From positions 20,197-84,196 of the forward strand of contig NZ_JAHRCY010000033.1 in NCBI RefSeq assembly GCF_019083965.1: DNA of 64,000 nucleotides, in the 5' to 3' direction. Numbering within the stretch: position 1 is the stretch's first letter; each line of letters opens with the position of its first letter. This DNA is from Catellatospora tritici. Lineage in GTDB: Bacteria > Actinomycetota > Actinomycetes > Mycobacteriales > Micromonosporaceae. The position numbers and the translations under genes are program-made. Shown one piece after another: positions 1 to 8,445 of this stretch. Under the pieces are notes generated by a model. It had not been told where the DNA came from, made no database searches, and worked only from the letters and a program-made list of their open reading frames with translations.

Positions 1-595
1 GTTCGGGATCACCGGGTACGAGCACGCCGCCGTCACCGGCGTCGAAGCCGACCGCGTCACCACCGCCGACGGCCAGGCCATCCCGGCCGCGGTCACCGTG
101 TGGACCACCGGCTTCGCGGTGCACCCGATCGCGGCGGCGACCACGCTGGAGGTCACCGGCACCGGCCAGATCAGGGTCGACGCGACCATGCGCTCGGTCT
201 CGCACCCGGACGTGTACGCCGTCGGTGACGCGGCCTACGCGATCGGCCCCGAGGGCAAGCCGCTGCGTATGTCGTGCGCCTCGGGCGTCCCGATGGCGTG
301 GCAGGCCGCCGACGCGATCGCGGCGCGCCTGACCGGAGGGAAGCTGCCGACCACGCCGATCCGCTACTTCAACCAGTGCATCTCGCTGGGCCGTGCTGAG
401 GGTCTGATCCAGTACGTCACCGCCGACGATCGCGCCGTGCAGGGGGTCCTGACCGGCCGGTTCGCCGCCGTCTACAAGGAGCTGATCTGCAAGGGCGCTG
501 CCTGGGGCGTGGCCAACCCCACCCTCGGGCTGCCGACCCGGCGCCGTGCCGTCATGCGAGCGGAGGCCGACGCGGCCGCCACTGCGCTGGCGTGA
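1..595 (+). CDS. NAD(P)/FAD-dependent oxidoreductase, NADH dehydrogenase-like (3' part)
   Basis: The gene enters from the left edge; the frame is open from base 2, so only about the last 197 codons are present. The motif HPDVYAVGDAA is the second FAD-binding signature of pyridine-nucleotide disulfide oxidoreductase and type II NADH dehydrogenase-like proteins, where the Asp contacts the flavin ribityl chain. Family knowledge suggests a soluble or membrane-associated flavoenzyme using NADH and a quinone or other acceptor. The N-terminal FAD and NADH Rossmann motifs lie outside the window, so the electron acceptor cannot be inferred. The stop is TGA at 593-595. Confidence 0.85.
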   Translation, partial: FGITGYEHAAVTGVEADRVTTADGQAIPAAVTVWTTGFAVHPIAAATTLEVTGTGQIRVDATMRSVSHPDVYAVGDAAYAIGPEGKPLRMSCASGVPMAWQAADAIAARLTGGKLPTTPIRYFNQCISLGRAEGLIQYVTADDRAVQGVLTGRFAAVYKELICKGAAWGVANPTLGLPTRRRAVMRAEADAAATALA

Positions 596-689
596 CTTGT
601 CAGTGGCGCGAGCGCGACCGGGCGGGGCGATTGCGCACCCGCTCGGTCTGCGGGGCGCCTGAGCCATGGCCGGGCGGCGGTGCCGCGGT

Positions 690-1757
690 TCAGCCGCGGC
701 GCCGCCACCATCGGCGCTTTTCGGGCTGCGCCGGTTCCCCCTCGTCGTCACCATCCGGGCGGGTCAGCACGGCCATCGCCGCCGCCCGGTCGTCGGCGCG
801 GCAGCCGGGGGTGGCGAGCATCAGATGCGCCAGCGACTCCTCGATGGTGACCAGCCTGTTCGCGGCCATGGCCGCGTCGAGCCGGGCACGGACCAGGTCA
901 CGCACCTCCTCGCGCAGCTCCGGCTCCCGGTACGCGGCGGTGACCAGCGCGAACAATGCCGCGTCGGAGACCCAGTCCTCGATGCCGAACGCGAGGTCGA
1001 CCAGCACCTGCCGCCGCGTCGAGGTGGCCCACGGCTCGTCCTTGGCGTGGTGCAGGATGCCCAGGCACACCCACGGCTGCATCAGCCGGAACCAGTACGA
1101 CGGCGTCGACTTGCCAAGGTGCTGCCAGCGCGGGGTGTCCGGCGCCTGTGGCAGGTGCGCGAGCAGGCCGAGCAGGTCCGCCAGCGGCAGCCCGCCCAGC
1201 GGCTCGGCTTTGAGATACCCCGACAGCAGCGACGGCCACGGCTCCGCGCCGACTTCGTGCAGCACCCGCACCGCCTCGTCCGACGGCGCGGGGACGGCGG
1301 GCACCGGCTCGCTGCCCTCGTAACGCCAGACCGCGTACCGGCCGGGGCGGACCGGCGTCCGGATGTCCGGCTGCGGGAAGGCTTCGACGCCGATCTCGAC
1401 CGGGCCCGCGATCCGGCGGAAGGCGGTGACCGCACTGGCGGGCTCGGCAGCGGACAACCCCAGACCAGTGATCTTCAGGTCCTCGCCCTCGGCACGGCGC
1501 CTGGCGACCTCACTCGCGATATTGGAGATCGCCTCGCTGGGCATCGGCACCCAGTTGAGCCACGACCGCTGCGACCCGGCGACCGCGAAGATGATCTCGG
1601 TCATACCGCACGGATGCGGATCGTCGTGCACCGCGACCAGTTCCGCCACGTCACCGGTCGCGCGGAACCGGACCGCGTGCTCGGCCGCCGTATGGTGCGG
1701 AAAGTCGGGATCGTCGAGCATCCGCCGCAGCATGCCGTCTTCTTCACCCGCAAACAT
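690..1757 (-). CDS. Hypothetical protein, 355 aa
   Basis: I do not recognise this family. The protein is soluble-looking, with no signal peptide or membrane segment. It has an acidic N-terminus, a central part rich in Trp and Pro (around WFRLMQPWVCLGILHH), a helical C-terminal half, and a very basic end (KRRWWRRRG). A second Met at residue 9 could be the true start. Codon bias matches neighbouring real genes. It lies alone: the next leftward gene ends at 1955 and a 62-bp inverted-repeat element lies between. Function unknown. Confidence 0.7.
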   Translation of the reverse strand: MFAGEEDGMLRRMLDDPDFPHHTAAEHAVRFRATGDVAELVAVHDDPHPCGMTEIIFAVAGSQRSWLNWVPMPSEAISNIASEVARRRAEGEDLKITGLGLSAAEPASAVTAFRRIAGPVEIGVEAFPQPDIRTPVRPGRYAVWRYEGSEPVPAVPAPSDEAVRVLHEVGAEPWPSLLSGYLKAEPLGGLPLADLLGLLAHLPQAPDTPRWQHLGKSTPSYWFRLMQPWVCLGILHHAKDEPWATSTRRQVLVDLAFGIEDWVSDAALFALVTAAYREPELREEVRDLVRARLDAAMAANRLVTIEESLAHLMLATPGCRADDRAAAMAVLTRPDGDDEGEPAQPEKRRWWRRRG

Positions 1758-1830
1758 GGCGCGGAGCCTAGCAACCCCGGCTGCGGCGCGCCGTCCCGAT
1801 CATCCCAGTAGCAGTGTCGGTGAGGCAGGC

Positions 1831-1892
1831 TGCAGTTTCAGGAAAACTGCACGAATTGGAGCCTGATTTAGCGCAGTTTCCCCGAAACTGCA
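1831..1892. repeat. 62-bp inverted-repeat element, copy A
   Basis: Begins TGCAGTTTC and ends GAAACTGCA, so its ends are inverted repeats. Each end is itself partly palindromic. Elements of exactly the same length with closely similar ends lie at 36148-36209 and 60149-60210. This copy sits downstream of the sigma-factor operon and upstream of the gene starting at 1757. It may act as an RNA hairpin or be a small mobile palindromic element. Confidence 0.75.
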
Positions 1893-1954
1893 CGGTCCAT
1901 AACGCCGCGCACGTGGCGGCGGTCCGCATCGGACCGCCGTCACGGGACGGTGGG

Positions 1955-2608
1955 TCAGCGGCGAGGCGGGGTGGGGATGGGCAGGCAGCCGGGCATGGTT
2001 CTGACCACGGCGGGGCGGACGTATGTCGTCGGGCCGTCGGGGCCAGCGGCGAAGGCGTAGCCGAGGGCGAGAGTGTCGGCGCTCGGGATCAGCCAGGGCC
2101 GGATCGTGATGAGTACCTCCTCGTCGCCCAGCCGGTAGTCGACGGGGAAGCGGGCGATCTGGGCGGCGACCTGCTCCGGCGTGGGATCGTCGGGCATCCG
2201 GAACGCCGGGTCGATGTCGGGCGGGGTGGTGCACTGACCGGCCGGGACCATCGGCAGCACCGTCGTACGCGCGCCGACCCGGGCGAGCGCCGCGTTGAGC
2301 TTGTCCGGACTGTGCAGTTGGGACGGCCGGATGACCACCGCGACGGTCCCGTCGGGGTGGCGGTCCACGGTGTAGGCGGCGGCCGGTTGGGCGAGGGCGA
2401 ACACGCCCGCCGCGGCGACCGCGACCGCTCCGGCGAAGCCGACCACGAGTCGGCGGCGGTTGCGGGCGGGGGCGGGTGGTGCCGTGTCGGGGCTGTCGAG
2501 CACCCGGGACAGCAGGTCGCGGGCCTGCGGGTGCCGCGGGTCGGGTGCGGTGGGCGCGGGGTCGGCGGCCCGCAGCCGGGCCAGGGCCTGGGCGGTGCGG
2601 TCGTTCAT
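1955..2608 (-). CDS. Membrane protein partnered with an ECF sigma factor (possible anti-sigma factor)
   Basis: The 217-aa protein begins at ATG 2606-2608, which overlaps the stop of the upstream sigma-factor gene as ATGA, so translation is coupled. A longer frame exists but would run through the sigma gene. Residues 1-53 are cytoplasmic and polar, followed after an RRR cluster by one membrane helix (about 54-74). The remaining 140 residues should be extracytoplasmic. Topology and gene order are those of anti-sigma or sigma-associated membrane proteins. No zinc-binding ZAS motif is visible, so regulation of the sigma factor is inferred from context only. Confidence 0.7.
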   Translation of the reverse strand: MNDRTAQALARLRAADPAPTAPDPRHPQARDLLSRVLDSPDTAPPAPARNRRRLVVGFAGAVAVAAAGVFALAQPAAAYTVDRHPDGTVAVVIRPSQLHSPDKLNAALARVGARTTVLPMVPAGQCTTPPDIDPAFRMPDDPTPEQVAAQIARFPVDYRLGDEEVLITIRPWLIPSADTLALGYAFAAGPDGPTTYVRPAVVRTMPGCLPIPTPPRR

Positions 2609-3168
2609 GAGGTGGTGCTCCCTCCGGCGATGATGGACGGACGGCGGACCGGCGCGGTCTCGCGGTCCTCGGTGGCCAGCAGCCGCTGCGCGAAGCGGCG
2701 CCTGGCCCGGTGCAGTCGCACCTTCAGCGCGGTACGGCTGCACCGCAGGACCAGCGCCGCCTCGGCCACCTCCAACCCGTCCCACTCGATCAGGCGCAGT
2801 ACCTCCTGGTCGGCGGGGGAGAGACGGTCGAGGACGGCCCGCACCCGCAGCTGCTCGTCGACCTGGGCCGCGTGGTCCTCGACCCTCGTGTCGGCGATCC
2901 CGGCCGCCTTGGCGGTGAGTCGGTCCCAGCGGGTCCGCCCGCGCACCTCGTTGGCGATGACCTGCCGGGCGGTGGCGTACAGCCAGGCCCGAGGGTGATC
3001 GGCGGGTAGTTCGGCGAACCGGCGCCAGACGACGAGGAACGTGGCGGCGACGACGTCACCGGCCGCGTCGGCGCCCACCCGGCGGGACGCGAACCGGGTC
3101 AGCTCCGCGTAGTGGGCGTCGAACAGCTCCTCGAAGCGCTGTCTGTCGGCCGTGTGCTCTGGTTCCAT
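2605..3168 (-). CDS. RNA polymerase ECF-type sigma factor
   Basis: The 187-aa protein has sigma region 2 at about residues 10-80 (FDAHYAELTRFASRRVG, then the FLVVWRRF and HPRAWLYATARQ segments). Region 4 lies at about 115-165 (LSPADQEVLRLIEWDGLEVAE plus a helix-turn-helix ending in RLHRARRRF). This is the SigE/SigK-like two-domain layout. It directs core RNA polymerase to a small regulon, presumably including its own operon. It is the first gene of a coupled pair with the membrane protein ending at 1955. The region upstream of 3168 has no other gene. Confidence 0.9.
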   Translation of the reverse strand: MEPEHTADRQRFEELFDAHYAELTRFASRRVGADAAGDVVAATFLVVWRRFAELPADHPRAWLYATARQVIANEVRGRTRWDRLTAKAAGIADTRVEDHAAQVDEQLRVRAVLDRLSPADQEVLRLIEWDGLEVAEAALVLRCSRTALKVRLHRARRRFAQRLLATEDRETAPVRRPSIIAGGSTTS

Positions 3169-3410
3169 GCCTGGGAATGTCCGCCTGCCGCACCTTGGTT
3201 ACACCCGGCTTGTGCTCGGGACGCGGCGCCCATCATCCGACCGCCCGGGGGCGGGGTGGCACGGGCGTGGCCTACGGACTGCGGTTTGTGGTCAGGTAGG
3301 GCTTTCGTGCGTGGCGTATGCGGCGCTGCGGCCGGTCCGAGGGTCGTGATCCGCACTGGCTCTGCTCGGTGATCGGCTGTTGCGGCGGAAAGTGGGTTTG
3401 GGTCGGTGGA

Positions 3411-3530
3411 CTGTGCAGTGTTGTGACCGGAGGTCGCGATCTTCGGGGCTGTTCCGGCCGATGATCGCCGTCGTCGGTCAAAAGGTCGCCCTGTAGCCGA
3501 CATGGTGACCGAGGAACGCGATCATGGCGC
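3411..3530. repeat. Dispersed repeat flank, left copy
   Basis: About 120 bp closely matching 63752-63873 near the other end of the window. Shared blocks include GCGATCTTCGGGGCTGTTCC, GTCGTCGGTCAAAAG and GCGATCAT, in the same order and orientation. In both copies this block leads directly into the same 7-bp minisatellite. No gene is seen between the sigma-factor start (3168) and 3828; short frames there lack coding signatures and start signals. Confidence 0.8.
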
Positions 3531-3613
3531 CGCCAGCCGCCAGCCGCCAGCCGCCAGCCGCCAGCCGCCAGCCGCCAGCCGCCAGCCGCCAGCCGCCAGC
3601 CGCCAGCCGCCAG
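3531..3613. repeat. Heptanucleotide minisatellite (CGCCAGC)n, left array
   Basis: Eleven perfect tandem copies of the 7-mer CGCCAGC plus a partial copy. A 7-bp period shifts the frame each unit, and no coding context is apparent. The same 7-mer array, longer, ends the window at 63874-64000. Confidence 0.95.
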
Positions 3614-3828
3614 GCTGGGGAGTGCGTCACAAGATCACCTGAAGGGGGGCGTCGCTGCGGTAGCATCCGTACGTGCGGCGCCGGAGAAAGCGCAGGCCAT
3701 CACGGCTGCGGGCGCATGACGGCGCGACCGGTGCCCAGGGAACCCAGGGCCACCGCGGGGTCCGGCGCCGACGATCGCCGCGGCGTGGCGGCGGTCCGTC
3801 CCCCATCCACTGCCCCCTGGAGCGCTCC

Positions 3829-4518
3829 GTGGCCGACCGCCCGTACGTCCTGCTCGAGGCAGCCATGTCGCTGGACGGTTACCTCGACGACGGCAGCGCG
3901 CACCGGCTGCTGCTGTCCAGCCCCGAGGACTTCGCCCGAGTGGACCGGCAGCGGGCGGCCGTCGACGCCATCCTGGTGGGGGCCGCCACGATCCGGGCCG
4001 ACAACCCGCGCCTGCTGGTCCGCTCGCCCGAGCTGCGTCAGCAGCGGCTGGACCGGGGCGAACCCGAGACGCCCGCGAAGGTGACCATCAGCGGCAGCGG
4101 CGCGCTGGATCCGGCGGCGCCGTTCTTCACCACCGGCGCCTGCGCCAAGATCGTGTACGTGCCCGACGCCGTCGCGGCCCAGGCTCGGGCGACCCTTGGC
4201 GGGGTGGCCGACGTCGTCGCCGCGGGCGACCCGGTGTCGCTGCCGGAACTGCTGGCCGACCTGCACCGCCGCGGCGTACGCAGGCTCATGGTCGAGGGCG
4301 GCGGCACGATCCACACCCAGTTCCTGGCACAGGGCCTGGTCGACGAGATCGAACTGTCGGTCGCGCCGTTCTTCGTCGGCGACAGCGCCGCCCCCCGCTT
4401 CGTCGGCGACGCCGCCTTCCCCTTCGGCCCCGGCCGCCGGATGCGGTTGGCCGACGCCGGCCGCAACGGCGACTGCGCGTACCTCCGCTACCTCCTCACG
4501 AACGAAGCACAGGCATGA
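3829..4518 (+). CDS. RibD C-terminal-type pyrimidine reductase (dihydrofolate reductase fold)
   Basis: A 230-aa protein matching the reductase half of RibD. It has N-terminal LLEAAMSLDGYL, the NADPH-side segment ILVGAATIRADNPRLLVR, and C-terminal LMVEGGGTIHTQFL followed by LVDEIELSVAPFFVG. In riboflavin synthesis this domain reduces the ribosylamino side chain of the deaminated pyrimidine. GTG 3829 is chosen because it follows a GGAG 5 nt upstream and begins just before the conserved fold; the open frame reaches further left into low-complexity Arg-rich sequence. It overlaps the deaminase gene by ATGA. The two RibD activities are thus on separate adjacent genes. A role outside flavin synthesis is possible. 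Confidence 0.85.
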   Translation: MADRPYVLLEAAMSLDGYLDDGSAHRLLLSSPEDFARVDRQRAAVDAILVGAATIRADNPRLLVRSPELRQQRLDRGEPETPAKVTISGSGALDPAAPFFTTGACAKIVYVPDAVAAQARATLGGVADVVAAGDPVSLPELLADLHRRGVRRLMVEGGGTIHTQFLAQGLVDEIELSVAPFFVGDSAAPRFVGDAAFPFGPGRRMRLADAGRNGDCAYLRYLLTNEAQA

Positions 4519-4964
4519 TCGCGACAGACCTGGACCTCGCCCACATGCGCCACGCCATCGAGTGGTCGCGGCGCTGCCCGTCGGTCCCGGACGCGTTCAA
4601 CGTCGGCGCGGTGGTCGTCGACGCGTATGGTGGCCAGCTCGCGTACGGCTACTCCCGCGAGACCGACTCCTACGTCCATGCCGAGGAGTCGGCCCTGGCC
4701 AAACTGGCCGGAGTGGATCTGCGCGACGCGGCGATCTACTCCACGTTGGAGCCGTGCTCGGTGCGCGCCTCGCGTCCGCTGCCGTGCACGCAGTTGATCC
4801 TGCGGGCGGGGATTCCGCGGGTCTACTTCGCCCTGCGCGAGCCCCTGCTGCTGGCCGACTGCGAGGGGGTGGAGCTGCTGGCCGCCGCCGGGGTGCAGGT
4901 GGTGGAGCTGCCGCAGTTCGCCGCCGACGTGGTGGCGATCAACGGACACCTGATCCGTCGGTGA
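4515..4964 (+). CDS. RibD N-terminal-type cytidine deaminase-like protein
   Basis: 149 aa with the zinc deaminase signature: HAEE at 55-58 (His ligand, catalytic Glu57) and two Cys ligands in PCS (Cys81) and PLPC (Cys91). This is the CMP/dCMP deaminase fold as used by RibD to deaminate 2,5-diamino-6-ribosylamino-pyrimidinone 5'-phosphate. The spacing between the Cys ligands differs slightly from the usual PCSHxGRTPPC, which may mean a different substrate. Its start overlaps the stop of the reductase gene (ATGA), so both are probably made together. A hairpin follows. Confidence 0.85.
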   Translation: MIATDLDLAHMRHAIEWSRRCPSVPDAFNVGAVVVDAYGGQLAYGYSRETDSYVHAEESALAKLAGVDLRDAAIYSTLEPCSVRASRPLPCTQLILRAGIPRVYFALREPLLLADCEGVELLAAAGVQVVELPQFAADVVAINGHLIRR

Positions 4965-4972
4965 GGGGTCAT

Positions 4973-5007
4973 CAAGAAGATTCCCTTCATACACACGGAA
5001 TCTCTTG
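4973..5007 (+). terminator. Hairpin after the split RibD pair
   Basis: CAAG(A)AGATTCC pairs with GGAATCTCTTG as 11 base pairs with one bulged A, enclosing a 12-nt loop. There is no T-tract, so it is either a weak intrinsic terminator or an operator for the gene starting at 5042. Confidence 0.45.
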
Positions 5008-5041
5008 AAAATGTTCGCCGAAGGCGGGTGTACTGCCTTCT

Positions 5042-8000
5042 ATGTCTCATCCCCCTCGACTCCTGACGCGCGGCGCGCTGGTCGGCGCGCTCGTCGCCGC
5101 CACGCTGGTGCCGCTGTCGCGCCCGGCGGCCGCGGCCGCCCCGCTGCCCGCGCTGCAGACAGCGCAGACCACCCGCCCGGTCGCCCCCGGCATCACGCTG
5201 ACCTCGACGGACACTGTGGACGGCACGGCCTGGCTGCGCACCGACACCCTCAGCGTCGACCTCGGCAAAGGCACCACCATCGACTACCTGAGTCCGGGCA
5301 CGGTCGCCGCCGACGACACCGTCCGGCACATGGCCGCCGCCGCGACCTCACGCGACACCCGGCCCGTCGCCGCGATCAACGGTGACTTCTTCGACATCAA
5401 CAACTCCGGCGCGGCGCTGGGCGTCGGCGTCGAGAACGGCGCGCTGGTGCAGTCGCCGACCAGCGGCTGGAACAACGCCGTCGGATTCAGCGCCGAGGGC
5501 GTCGGCCGCCTCCTACAGGTGTACTTCGAGGGCTCGGCCGCGTGGCCGGGCGGCTCGGCGCCGCTGACCCAGTTCAACAACCGGGTCGGCACCGACGGGG
5601 TCGGCCTGTTCACCGCTCGCTGGGGCGCCTACCCGCGCCAGCGCGCCGTCGACGGCGCGACCGACGTGACCGAGGTGCTGCTCAGCGACGGGGTGGTGAC
5701 CGCGGTCTCGTCGAGCGCCGGGACCGGGACGCTGCCGGAGGGCAGCACCGTGCTGCTCGGGCGCGAGGGCGGCGCCGCCACGCTGCGGCAGCTCGCGGTG
5801 GGCGAGCGGGTGACCGTGTCGTACCGGCCGCGCACCTCCGACGGCGGCCCGCTGCATGCGGCCATCGGCGGCAACTTCCAGCTGGTCAAGGACGGGGTGC
5901 CGCAGACGTTCGACGACAACGCGCCCGCCGCGCGCACCGCGATCGGCTTCGACCGGGCGGGCACGCGGATGTTCCTGCTCACCGTGGACGGCAAGCAGGT
6001 CAACAGCGCCGGGGTCGGGCTGACCCAGTGGGCGCGGATGGTGGCCGACGCCGGGGCGTACACGGCGCTGAACATCGACGGCGGCGGTTCCTCGACGCTG
6101 CTGGCGCGCCGGCCCGGCGAGGCCGAACTCACCCTGGAGAACAGCCCGTCCGACGGTTCGGAGCGCGCGGTCGCCAACGGCCTGGCGCTGTACGCGCCGC
6201 AGGGCTCCGGCAGGCTGCGCGGCTACTGGGTGGCCCCGGACGCCGACCCCGCCGTGGCGCCCGGCGCCGACCAGGTCACGTTGGCCCGCCCCGACCGGGT
6301 CTTTCCCGGCCTGACCCGGAAGTTGACCGCGCACGGCTACGACGAGACCTACGGCCCGGCCACGGGTGCTCCGCTCTGGCTGTCCGACCACCCGCTGGTC
6401 GGCTGGCCGGGCGGGGACGGCGTCTTCCATGCGCTCTTCCCGGGCACCGCCGAGGTCACCGCGCGGCGCGGCGCCGCCACCGGCAGAGCCACGGTGACCG
6501 TCCTGCAACCGCTGGACCGGGTGCGCCCGACCGTGGCCCGGCTCGGCCTGTCCGGCACCGCCACGACCGGTGGGTTCGGCGTCGTCGGCGCCGACCGGCA
6601 GGGCTTCACCGCCCCGATCGAACCCGCCGACGTGAAGCTCGACTACGACCACGACCTGTTCGCGGTCGAGGCCGGAGCGTCGGGAACGTTCACGGTCACG
6701 CCGCGGGTGGCGCCCGGCGCCGGACTGATCACCGCGACCGTCTCCGGGCACAGCACCACCGTCGCGGTCACCGTCGGCCTCACCGACGTGCCGGTCGCCT
6801 CGTTCGAGGACGCGGCGCAGTGGACGTTCAGCCAGGCCCGCGCCTCCGGCTCGCTGTCGGCGGCGCCCGGTCGCACCGGGACCGGACTGCGGCTGAGCTA
6901 CGACTTCACCCAGTCCACGGCCACCCGGGCCGCGTACGCCAACCCGCCGGCGCAGTTCACCGTGGACGGCCAGCCGCAGGCGTTCGGCATGTGGATCCAC
7001 GGCGGCGGCAAGGGGGAGTGGCCCGCGCTGGAGTTCTACGACGGCCTCGGCCAGTCCAAGGTGCTGCGCGGCGACTTCGTGACCTGGACCGGCTGGCGCT
7101 ACGTCGAGATGCCGGTCCCGGCCGGGATCGCGTACCCGCTGAAGCTGCGGCGCTTCTACGTGGTGGAGACCAAGGCGGCGGCCCAGTACACCGGTGAGGT
7201 GATCGTCGACGACCTGGTCGCGAAGGTGCCGCCGTCGGTCACCGCGCCGCCGGAGCCGCGGGTGCAGGACCCGGTGATCGCCGCGTACGGCGCGGTCGAC
7301 GCCGCGGACTGGCGGTTCGCCGTCATGTCCGACTCGCAGTTCGTCGCCCGCGCGCCCGACAGCGACATCGTCGCCAACGCCCGCCGCACCCTGCGCGAGA
7401 TCAAGGCGGCCCGGCCGGACTTCTTCCTCATCGACGGCGACTTCGTGGACGAGGCGTCCCCGGCCGACATCGCCTTCGCCAAGCAGGTCCTGGACGAGGA
7501 GATCGGCGACTCCGTGCCGTACTACTACGTGCCCGGCAACCACGAGATCATGGGCGGGCCGATCGCCAACTTCGAGAGCGTCTTCGGCGCCACCCGGCGG
7601 GTGTTCGACCACAAGGGCACCCGCTTCGTCACCCTCGACACCTCGCCGCTGACGATCCGGGGCGCCGGGTTCGACCAGTACGGGATGCTGAGGTCCGCGC
7701 TGGACTCGGCCGCCGCCGACGCGACGGTCGACTCGGTCGTGGTGGTGCAGCACGTGCCGCCGCGCGACCCGACGCCCGCCCTGGCCAGCCAGCTCAACGA
7801 CCGCAAGGAGGCGGAGCTGCTGGAGCGGTGGCTGGCCGGTTTCCGGGCGGCGTCGGGCAAGGGCGCGGCGTTCATCGGGGCGCATGTCGGCACCTTCCAC
7901 GCGGCGCGGGTGGACGGGGTGCCGTACTTCGTCAACGGCAACTCCGGCAAGAACCCGTCCACCGCGGCCGACGACGGCGGCTTCACCGGCTGGTCGCTGT

Positions 8001-8341
8001 GGGGCGTCACCGGTCGCCAGTTGTCGGTGCAGGTCAACCCGCACGTCGACGGGCTGGAAGTCGCGGCGCCGAGCACGCTGGCCCGGGGCGTGACGGCCGA
8101 CGTGACGGCGACGTTGACGCAGCCGGGCGGGCGGACCGTGCCGGTGGCGTACCCGGCGTCGCTTCGCTGGTCGGGCGGGGCCGGGTTGCACCTCGGTCCG
8201 CGCCTGTTCGCACGCCCGTGGGATGTCGCCTCGTTTGACCCGGCCACCGGCGAGCTGACCGCGCTGCGCGCGGGGACGGTCGCCCTGTCGGTCACGGTCA
8301 ACGGCGTGACCGGCACCGCGAACATCACGGTCACGGGCTGA
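5042..8341 (+). CDS. Secreted phosphodiester glycosidase-metallophosphoesterase fusion
   Basis: 1099 aa. Residues 1-33 form a Sec signal peptide ending in an Ala-rich cleavage region. About 45-390 is a phosphodiester glycosidase (NAGPA/DUF2233) domain with AAINGDFFDINNSG near 115 and IDGGGSS (Asp346). The middle holds beta-sandwich repeats. About 755-1010 is a calcineurin-like metallophosphoesterase with DSQ (Asp764), DGDF (Asp798), GNHE (His834), QHVPP (His904) and GAHVGTFH (His948, His953). The end looks like a bacterial Ig-like domain. Both catalytic types cleave phosphodiester or phosphomonoester bonds, so a wall-teichoic-acid or exopolymer substrate outside the cell is plausible but inferred. 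No operon partner. Confidence 0.85.
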   Translation: MSHPPRLLTRGALVGALVAATLVPLSRPAAAAAPLPALQTAQTTRPVAPGITLTSTDTVDGTAWLRTDTLSVDLGKGTTIDYLSPGTVAADDTVRHMAAAATSRDTRPVAAINGDFFDINNSGAALGVGVENGALVQSPTSGWNNAVGFSAEGVGRLLQVYFEGSAAWPGGSAPLTQFNNRVGTDGVGLFTARWGAYPRQRAVDGATDVTEVLLSDGVVTAVSSSAGTGTLPEGSTVLLGREGGAATLRQLAVGERVTVSYRPRTSDGGPLHAAIGGNFQLVKDGVPQTFDDNAPAARTAIGFDRAGTRMFLLTVDGKQVNSAGVGLTQWARMVADAGAYTALNIDGGGSSTLLARRPGEAELTLENSPSDGSERAVANGLALYAPQGSGRLRGYWVAPDADPAVAPGADQVTLARPDRVFPGLTRKLTAHGYDETYGPATGAPLWLSDHPLVGWPGGDGVFHALFPGTAEVTARRGAATGRATVTVLQPLDRVRPTVARLGLSGTATTGGFGVVGADRQGFTAPIEPADVKLDYDHDLFAVEAGASGTFTVTPRVAPGAGLITATVSGHSTTVAVTVGLTDVPVASFEDAAQWTFSQARASGSLSAAPGRTGTGLRLSYDFTQSTATRAAYANPPAQFTVDGQPQAFGMWIHGGGKGEWPALEFYDGLGQSKVLRGDFVTWTGWRYVEMPVPAGIAYPLKLRRFYVVETKAAAQYTGEVIVDDLVAKVPPSVTAPPEPRVQDPVIAAYGAVDAADWRFAVMSDSQFVARAPDSDIVANARRTLREIKAARPDFFLIDGDFVDEASPADIAFAKQVLDEEIGDSVPYYYVPGNHEIMGGPIANFESVFGATRRVFDHKGTRFVTLDTSPLTIRGAGFDQYGMLRSALDSAAADATVDSVVVVQHVPPRDPTPALASQLNDRKEAELLERWLAGFRAASGKGAAFIGAHVGTFHAARVDGVPYFVNGNSGKNPSTAADDGGFTGWSLWGVTGRQLSVQVNPHVDGLEVAAPSTLARGVTADVTATLTQPGGRTVPVAYPASLRWSGGAGLHLGPRLFARPWDVASFDPATGELTALRAGTVALSVTVNGVTGTANITVTG

Positions 8342-8347
8342 CCCGGC

Positions 8348-8382
8348 GGCTGGTCGCCGTGACCTGTTTGCGGCGACCAGCC
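8348..8382 (+). terminator. Terminator hairpin after the phosphodiesterase fusion
   Basis: GGCTGGTCGCCG pairs perfectly with CGGCGACCAGCC over 12 bp around an 11-nt loop, starting 7 nt after the stop at 8341. Confidence 0.7.
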
Positions 8383-8445
8383 CCGGTCGACACGATTGGT
8401 GATCGACAGGCCGTTTTGTCGGTGCGCGGGACGAGAATCGGGGGT

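Noticed and set aside
3531..3613. Possible CRISPR array
   Set aside because: Seven-bp units with no spacers and no cas genes; it is a minisatellite. The same holds for 63874-64000.
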